Below, piece by piece: positions 31,579 to 35,882 of a stretch of 35,882 nt of DNA. The stretch comes from Methanobacteriota archaeon (GTDB taxonomy: Archaea; Methanobacteriota_B; Thermococci; Methanofastidiosales; Methanofastidiosaceae): the NCBI GenBank assembly GCA_023622545.1, contig JAMNZA010000125.1, positions 1 through 35,882 on the forward strand. Direction: 5' to 3'. The notes beneath the pieces were generated by a model that saw only the letters and a list, made by a program, of their open reading frames with translations, did no database searches and was not told the DNA's origin. Within the stretch, counting starts at the first letter, position 1; each line of letters starts with the position of its first letter. The translations under genes and the position numbers were made by a program.

Positions 31579-32151
31579 ATGAAGAAACATGCAATAATAT
31601 TGATTGGAGTTCTTCTGATTTCATTTATCTTCATGGCAAGTGCAAGTGCAGCCTACAAACAGACGATAGTTAAGGAGCTTGAGTGTGAGGATGAGGAATA
31701 CGAAGAAGAGGCATATGATACAGAATTCATTTTTACAAACGTTCCTGCAACAGGGCCATATACTTTGACTGTCAGCATAAAAGGAGACTACAACGGATAT
31801 AATGCTGGTGAATATGTAGAGATTTTTATTGAAGGAACTTCATTCGGTGTGTTTCCAGAAGGGTATAATGGGGACTGGCAATGTTCCTGTGAATTCCTTA
31901 CAAAAACTGTTACCTTGACACAAGCACAGGTAAGTCAATGGATGTCCGATGGCCAAATCGTAGTCACTTTAGAACAGGGTTTTGATGTAGACTGTTTCTG
32001 TGGAGAAGATAGTTGGGATGATATGTGTAAGTGTGGTGACACTTCTAAATGTACTAATACAAACATGGTCACATTAGAATCTTCTGGTGCAAGTAATTCA
32101 CTTCCAATGGACTGGATAATGAAGAAGTTCGGACTTGGCAACAAAGATTAA
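31579..32151 (+). CDS. Secreted beta-sandwich protein (type 2 domain) with the LPM/GLG tail
   Basis: 190 residues with signal peptide MKKHAIILIGVLLISFIFMA. It is a full-length paralog of the protein at 14026: AYDTEFIFTNVPATGPYTLT, GDYNGYNAGEYVEIFIEGTS, SDGQIVVTLEQGFDV. It differs by an acidic insert (EDEEYEEEAYD) and extra Cys (CFCGED, CKCGD). The tail is NSLPMDWIMKKFGLGNKD, closest to that of the Ig-like protein at 9477. This pairing of one tail with two folds shows the tail is a separate module. Confidence 0.8.
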   Translation: MKKHAIILIGVLLISFIFMASASAAYKQTIVKELECEDEEYEEEAYDTEFIFTNVPATGPYTLTVSIKGDYNGYNAGEYVEIFIEGTSFGVFPEGYNGDWQCSCEFLTKTVTLTQAQVSQWMSDGQIVVTLEQGFDVDCFCGEDSWDDMCKCGDTSKCTNTNMVTLESSGASNSLPMDWIMKKFGLGNKD

Positions 32152-32185
32152 TTTTATTTTTAATTTCTTTTCTTTAATTTTTCAA
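32152..32185 (+). terminator. U-rich terminator
   Basis: TTTTATTTTTAATTTCTTTT after the stop codon, followed by more T-rich sequence. Confidence 0.5.
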
Positions 32186-32223
32186 ACAAAAAGAATATAT
32201 ATTGACACTTTAAATTTATAGAT

Positions 32224-32826
32224 ATGTTTGAAAAAAGGGCCATCCCGCAGGCAAACTTCACAAACGCGGACATCCTAATCGCTCTAAAGATTATCGAGAA
32301 TGAGGAGAGCATCGGGCGGAAGCTCCTTTCAAAGAGGATGTTCCTAAACGAGGCTAGCATCAGATCAATTCTAACAAAACTAAAAGATTCAGACTACATT
32401 AGCTCCTCAAGGCTTGGCCACAACGTCACAAGGAAAGGGAGGGATTTCATAGACAGATCAATCCAGTTCGAGGCGCCTTCTGAAATAAATGCTAAGGAGC
32501 TCACTTTGAACAGCAAGAACTTCGGCACCCTGATAAAAGGGGCGTCGTCTAAGATAAATGACGGTATGGACCAGAGGGATAACGCGGTCTTTGGCGGGGC
32601 CAGGTCTGCTATCACCTTGATTTTTAGAGACGGCCATTTTTCCCTGCCTGAAATAAAACCTGAAATCAAAATCCCGACGATAAAACTAAATCTCAGCAAA
32701 GCTCTAGAAACAGAGCTCCACGAGAAGTTCAGCCCCAAGAACAACGATGTCGTCATAATAGCAAGTGCAGAGGATGATGAGCGAGCTTTCAGGGGCATCG
32801 TCCACGTTATAGATTCTTTTATTTGA
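32224..32826 (+). CDS. Winged-helix DUF4443 family regulator
   Basis: 200 residues. The N-terminal part (about 15-80: ADILIALKIIENEESIGRKL, RSILTKLKDSDYISSSRLGH, NVTRKGRDFI) is a winged helix-turn-helix. The C-terminal part (about 90-200, with KINDGMDQRDNA and VVIIASAEDDERAFRGIVHV) matches the archaeal DUF4443 ligand-binding-like region, as I recall that family. TATA-like AATATATATTG (32191-32201) lies about 28 bases before the ATG, so a leaderless mRNA is likely. It may regulate the adjacent flavoprotein gene or the secreted genes; no site can be assigned. Confidence 0.75.
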   Translation: MFEKRAIPQANFTNADILIALKIIENEESIGRKLLSKRMFLNEASIRSILTKLKDSDYISSSRLGHNVTRKGRDFIDRSIQFEAPSEINAKELTLNSKNFGTLIKGASSKINDGMDQRDNAVFGGARSAITLIFRDGHFSLPEIKPEIKIPTIKLNLSKALETELHEKFSPKNNDVVIIASAEDDERAFRGIVHVIDSFI

Positions 32827-32889
32827 TAGCAATTAGTTTTATATTTCAAATTTTGGATATATTTTCATATTCAACACGGTGTGACTTTT

Positions 32890-34272
32890 ATGAGAAAGAG
32901 ATTAGTTGTCATAGGTGCAGGCCCAGCAGGGCTGCCAGTTGCGTCCCAAGTGAGGAAGGAGACCGACCAGTTTGATATCGATGTGATAACGGACAGGCAA
33001 TACTTTTCTTATAGCCCTTGCGGCATCCCGTTTGTGATATCCGGTATGATAAAATCATTTGACAATCTGATAATGAGGGGCAAGAAGCACTATGAGGATA
33101 TGGACATATTTGTTCACACAAACACTCTTGCAGAGTCAATAGACACCGATAAACAGATAGTTAACACAAATAGGGGCAGCTTCCCATATGACGTATTAGT
33201 TATTGCCACCGGTGTGAAGCCATTTGTCCCGCCAATAAGAGGGGTAGACCTCAAAGGCGTTTACTTCATGTATTCCCTTGAAGAAGCGATTGAACTTGAG
33301 AGGGGGTTAAAGGATTCAAATACAGTCACCATAGTGGGCGCAGGGGCGATAGGTCTAGAGATGGCATATGCTTTTCGTAAAAGACACAAAGATGTTATTG
33401 TAATAGAAAGAAGCCCGCATATTATGGGCTCAATACTGGATCCTGATATGTCATCGATAGTTGAAGACTACCTTCTATCAAGCGGGATCACGATAATCAA
33501 GGACACTGAGGTTACGGCCTTTGAGAGCGAGAATGGAAAGGTATCGGCCGTCATAACAAGCAAGGGAAAGATAAAAACTGATATGGTGCTCATGTCAATT
33601 GGTGTAAGGCCTAATGTTGAGTTAGCAGCTGAAGCCGGGATAGAAAGAGGCGTTACAGGTGGCCTTGTCACCGATTCATCACTTAGGGTCAGGAAGAACG
33701 GGAGGTTCATGTCCAATATATACGCATGCGGTAACTGCATAGAAGTGATAGGTGGCGTCACGTTTAGACCAACTTTAAGCGGCCTTGGCTCAACTGCTGT
33801 AAGACAAGCCCTCACCGTTGCCGAAAATATTCTAGGGACCAATACTGTGTTTAATCCCATAGTAAGCCCTGGTGTATCCATAATAGGGGATCTGGAGATT
33901 GGGGCTGTTGGTGTTAACTCAAAAAGGGCTATAGAAAATGGGATAATACCAAAGGAATCGATTGCAAAAGGGTTGACCCGTGCTCGCTACTTCCCGAAGG
34001 GCGAGATAATCACAGTCAAGATCCTAGTCGATAAAAACTATAGGCTGATAGGATCCCAGATAATCTCCAAGGAAGGTGTTAAGGGGAGAATCGATTCATT
34101 GTCATTTATGATATCAAGGGGTGTCACGGCCCACCAGCTCGCACTGATAGAAACATCTTATGTTCCTCCGGTGTCAAGTGTTATAGACCCAATAACAATT
34201 GCGGCCCGTAAGCTGATAGGTATCACAAGGGATAAGTTCACAATGCCAGAATCAATGGACAACTCGACCTGA
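32890..34272 (+). CDS. CoA-disulfide reductase/NADH oxidase-family flavoprotein
   Basis: 460 residues of the FAD-dependent pyridine nucleotide-disulfide oxidoreductase family. The FAD Rossmann motif is VIGAGPAGLPVA (7-18), the redox-active single Cys is in YSPCGIPFVISG (Cys44), the NAD(P)H motif is TIVGAGAIGLEMA, and the second FAD motif ends in YACGNCIEV. The single-Cys signature is that of CoA-disulfide/persulfide reductases and NADH oxidases, not of glutathione reductase. There is no rhodanese domain at the C-terminus. ATG 32890 with SD GGTGTGA is preferred over GTG 32881. Confidence 0.88.
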   Translation: MRKRLVVIGAGPAGLPVASQVRKETDQFDIDVITDRQYFSYSPCGIPFVISGMIKSFDNLIMRGKKHYEDMDIFVHTNTLAESIDTDKQIVNTNRGSFPYDVLVIATGVKPFVPPIRGVDLKGVYFMYSLEEAIELERGLKDSNTVTIVGAGAIGLEMAYAFRKRHKDVIVIERSPHIMGSILDPDMSSIVEDYLLSSGITIIKDTEVTAFESENGKVSAVITSKGKIKTDMVLMSIGVRPNVELAAEAGIERGVTGGLVTDSSLRVRKNGRFMSNIYACGNCIEVIGGVTFRPTLSGLGSTAVRQALTVAENILGTNTVFNPIVSPGVSIIGDLEIGAVGVNSKRAIENGIIPKESIAKGLTRARYFPKGEIITVKILVDKNYRLIGSQIISKEGVKGRIDSLSFMISRGVTAHQLALIETSYVPPVSSVIDPITIAARKLIGITRDKFTMPESMDNST

Positions 34273-34280
34273 TTAAGCAA

Positions 34281-34332
34281 ATCTTTAAATATCATATTAT
34301 TTTATTTTTAACAACTATAAAGGCGAGTTACT
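34281..34332 (+). promoter_or_regulatory. Secreted-family promoter/leader module
   Basis: ATCTTTAAATATC (34281-34293), ATTTTATTTTTAACAACTAT, then GGCGAGTTACT before the ATG. Confidence 0.6.
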
Positions 34333-34710
34333 ATGAAGAAGATATTTGCTATATTGATAGGATTGTTGTTTCTGGTGAGTACTTTTGCTATAGCTTCTGT
34401 TATGGCGCCACCACCACCGGGACTCCAAGCAACTTACATTAGTCCAAACAAGATGTACTATTCGATTGGTGAAAACGTTGTTGTAACAAGTGATGGAGAG
34501 TATGATGCCTTGGAAACCCCAAACGGTGTATTGTCATATATAGTCAGCGAATGGGATGACCCAAAATTAACTATGACATGGAAAGCCGAGAAGCCAGGTA
34601 CTGTAAAATTCTATAACGAGAATACCTCTGTTATCATCAAGGTTGCAATAGCCAGGCCAACGCCGATGCAACAGTTCATGAAGTTATTAGGATTCGGGAA
34701 GAAAGATTAA
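34333..34710 (+). CDS. Short secreted Ig-like protein with the PM/GFGKKD tail
   Basis: 125 residues, the smallest family member and free of Cys. Signal peptide MKKIFAILIGLLFLVSTFAI. The mature part begins with a Pro-rich stretch (APPPPGLQ), then YSIGENVVVTSDGEY and MTWKAEKPGTVKFYNE, the minimal Ig-like core of the group. The tail is TPMQQFMKLLGFGKKD. Because it lacks Cys, the fold does not need disulfides, and those of other members must be accessory. Confidence 0.8.
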   Translation: MKKIFAILIGLLFLVSTFAIASVMAPPPPGLQATYISPNKMYYSIGENVVVTSDGEYDALETPNGVLSYIVSEWDDPKLTMTWKAEKPGTVKFYNENTSVIIKVAIARPTPMQQFMKLLGFGKKD

Positions 34711-34735
34711 ATTCTCTTTTTTTTATTATTTATCT
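34711..34735 (+). terminator. U-rich terminator
   Basis: TTCTCTTTTTTTTATTATTTATC directly follows the stop codon. Confidence 0.5.
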
Positions 34736-34788
34736 TTAAGATAAATATCTTGATTAGACTATATTGATTATAAAAAATAAAATAAATT

Positions 34789-35727
34789 TTAAGGAACAAC
34801 CAAATTAAATGTTATTCTATCAAAGACACCTTGCGGAGAAAATGCCACCATAGTCACTTGATACGTGCCCGATGGAACATTAGATCCTACTGTGAATGTT
34901 CCACTATAAGTGCCTAGATTGTGTGCCTTTATAGTCTGTGTTTCCGGAGTGACATTTACTACCACCCCTACTGGAAGTCCCTCAAATCTTACTCTTGCAT
35001 CGTTCTGTGTGAAGAATCCCCTGTTCTCAACTTGCAGAGAAACCTGTTGGCTTCCAGGTAGCATTTGAAATGCTGAAAGCACCTTGCCGTCCCTTATAAC
35101 TGAAGGGCCTCCTGCAACATTGAAGCTCTCTATATCGAGCTTTGGGTAGAGAATAGCTGGAGGCAACGACTTCTTAACACAGCCCCAGCAGCACTGTCTT
35201 TCTAAAATAATCCCAAATCCTTCAGTATTAAAATCTCCATCTGCGCTTATTGTAATTGAAGATGGGATTTGTTCAAAGGTACGAGGCTCGGTGTCATATT
35301 CCTGGCTGTCGTGGAGTAAAAATGGTATAGGGGATTTGTATTCAGATGTGTCAAAATTCCTTCCGTTGACTGTTATAGTGCCGGAACCGTTATAATACAC
35401 TAAAAGCTCAAAGTTATCGTATATTAACTCGCAGTTGTAATTGGAAAGCATATATTCGCATTGTCCGAGATTGACTGCTGGCTCAACACTGGAATCATAA
35501 CATACCCCGGATAAAGAGATTGGTTTCACTATACATCTTTCTAGATTGAAGGTATATGAGGTCGAAGTTATATCACCGATATTTCTTGGCCCATATATGA
35601 GGAGCTCCCTCTGGCAAGAGAAAATACCATTGTCATAGACTTGAATATAATTTCCATTGGCAAAGACCATTCCTAGTCCTGCTAACAATAATATAAACGA
35701 TAGAATAGTAGCTATTAATTTTTTCAT
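34789..35727 (-). CDS. Secreted two-domain beta protein without the family tail
   Basis: 312 residues with signal peptide MKKLIATILSFILLLAGLGM, cleaved near VFANGN. The first 190 residues are a Cys-containing beta-rich region (CQRELLIYGPRNIGD, ERQCCWGCVKKSLPP). The last 100 form an Ig-like CARDB/NEW3-type domain (QQVSLQVENRGFFTQNDARV, then SGTYQVTMVAFSPQG). The KKSLPP stretch after the Cys cluster recalls the start of the family tail but continues into the Ig-like domain, and the C-terminus has no GLGKKD. The promoter is of the same type as the family. Function unknown. Confidence 0.7.
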   Translation of the reverse strand: MKKLIATILSFILLLAGLGMVFANGNYIQVYDNGIFSCQRELLIYGPRNIGDITSTSYTFNLERCIVKPISLSGVCYDSSVEPAVNLGQCEYMLSNYNCELIYDNFELLVYYNGSGTITVNGRNFDTSEYKSPIPFLLHDSQEYDTEPRTFEQIPSSITISADGDFNTEGFGIILERQCCWGCVKKSLPPAILYPKLDIESFNVAGGPSVIRDGKVLSAFQMLPGSQQVSLQVENRGFFTQNDARVRFEGLPVGVVVNVTPETQTIKAHNLGTYSGTFTVGSNVPSGTYQVTMVAFSPQGVFDRITFNLVVP

Positions 35728-35774
35728 AGAAACACCAAATAGTTACTTAAAATTATAATTGCAAATATTTAAGC
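35728..35774 (-). promoter_or_regulatory. Promoter/leader of the secreted two-domain protein
   Basis: Minus strand GCTTAAATATTTGC (35774-35761), then GGTGTTTCT before the ATG: same layout as the secreted-family modules with a diverged SD. Beyond it, 35775-35882 is AT-rich with a short CCCC/GGGG hairpin at about 35824-35837. The minus strand of the last 24 bases could be the end of another gene (EEIKKSQ then TAA), too short to call. Confidence 0.5.
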
Positions 35775-35882
35775 ATTTGCTATGCACCATTAAAAATCCT
35801 AAGGAAGGCAGGTAAAAACTAACACCCCAAAAATGGGGATTAAAAAACAAAAATACTTTTATTGAGATTTCTTTATTTCTTC

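Noticed and set aside
9477-34710. LPxxx tails as sortase or archaeosortase signals
   Set aside because: There is no following hydrophobic helix or Arg/Lys cluster; the protein ends within about 15 residues. No sortase gene is in the window.
34789-35727. Membership of the secreted protein at 34789 in the tail family
   Set aside because: It has the signal peptide and promoter style, but KKSLPP is internal and the C-terminus is an Ig-like strand ending in FNLVVP.
35820-35882. A further gene or attachment site at the right edge
   Set aside because: Only eight codons of a possible minus-strand frame (EEIKKSQ, stop) are visible, too little to support a call.

Overview
The window is archaeal chromosome, AT-rich and tightly packed. 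The evidence is: TATA boxes (TTTAAATA or TTTATAAA) about 25 nt before leaderless starts or 45-50 nt before led genes; GGTGAT Shine-Dalgarno (SD) sites matching the archaeal 16S 3' end; two tRNA genes without encoded CCA; U-rich terminators; and archaeal gene families (WtpABC, PAC2/PbaB, RtcB, beta-CASP nuclease, DUF4443). A euryarchaeon of methanogen-like type is most likely. I considered the Methanofastidiosa, but the sequence alone does not prove it. No CRISPR, transposon, integrase or prophage was seen.

Layout. 1-303: end of a TPR protein gene. 471-8278: one ten-gene tungstate/molybdate operon (wtpABC, moeA, moaA, moaD, moaE, moaC, moaB, second moeA), which imports the oxyanion, builds molybdopterin and inserts the metal; no mobA is present. 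8275-9908: small unknown proteins and the first member of a secreted family. 9932-13311: tRNA-Thr, a nucleoside phosphorylase divergent from a beta-CASP nuclease fused to a PLD-like domain, and a DUF6448 protein. 13467-14526: two more secreted-family genes. 14609-17792: rtcA-rtcB RNA repair pair and a LysE-type exporter. 17888-22423: housekeeping and unknown genes (two cysteine-poor AhpD/CMD-like proteins, Hsp20, PAC2 chaperone, DUF4342, methyltransferase, zinc ribbons). 22541-23045: a candidate structured small RNA, tRNA-Phe and a 44-residue zinc-ribbon gene. 23046-30301: an ECF vitamin transporter operon divergent from a DUF4430 protein plus a 969-residue Cys-rich S-layer-like protein, with a duplicated palindromic operator between them. 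30399-35727: four more secreted-family genes, a DUF4443 regulator, a CoA-disulfide reductase-like flavoprotein and a larger secreted protein.

The most notable system is a dispersed set of seven small exported proteins. They have a signal peptide, a variable beta-rich domain of at least two unrelated kinds, and a shared short C-terminal tail of the form LPM-[DQ]-x-[FI]-MK-x-[LF]-GLGKKD. They are expressed from near-identical promoter/leader modules. The tail has no membrane helix and no Arg cluster, so it is not an archaeosortase or sortase signal that I recognise; it looks like an undescribed surface-targeting or docking tag.

Second, three genes (wtpA, the ECF ATPase and the ECF S component) appear to start at AUA or AUU. 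No AUG/GUG/UUG gives a complete protein, and the AUA/AUU sits exactly where the start is expected from the SD site or the stop-codon overlap.
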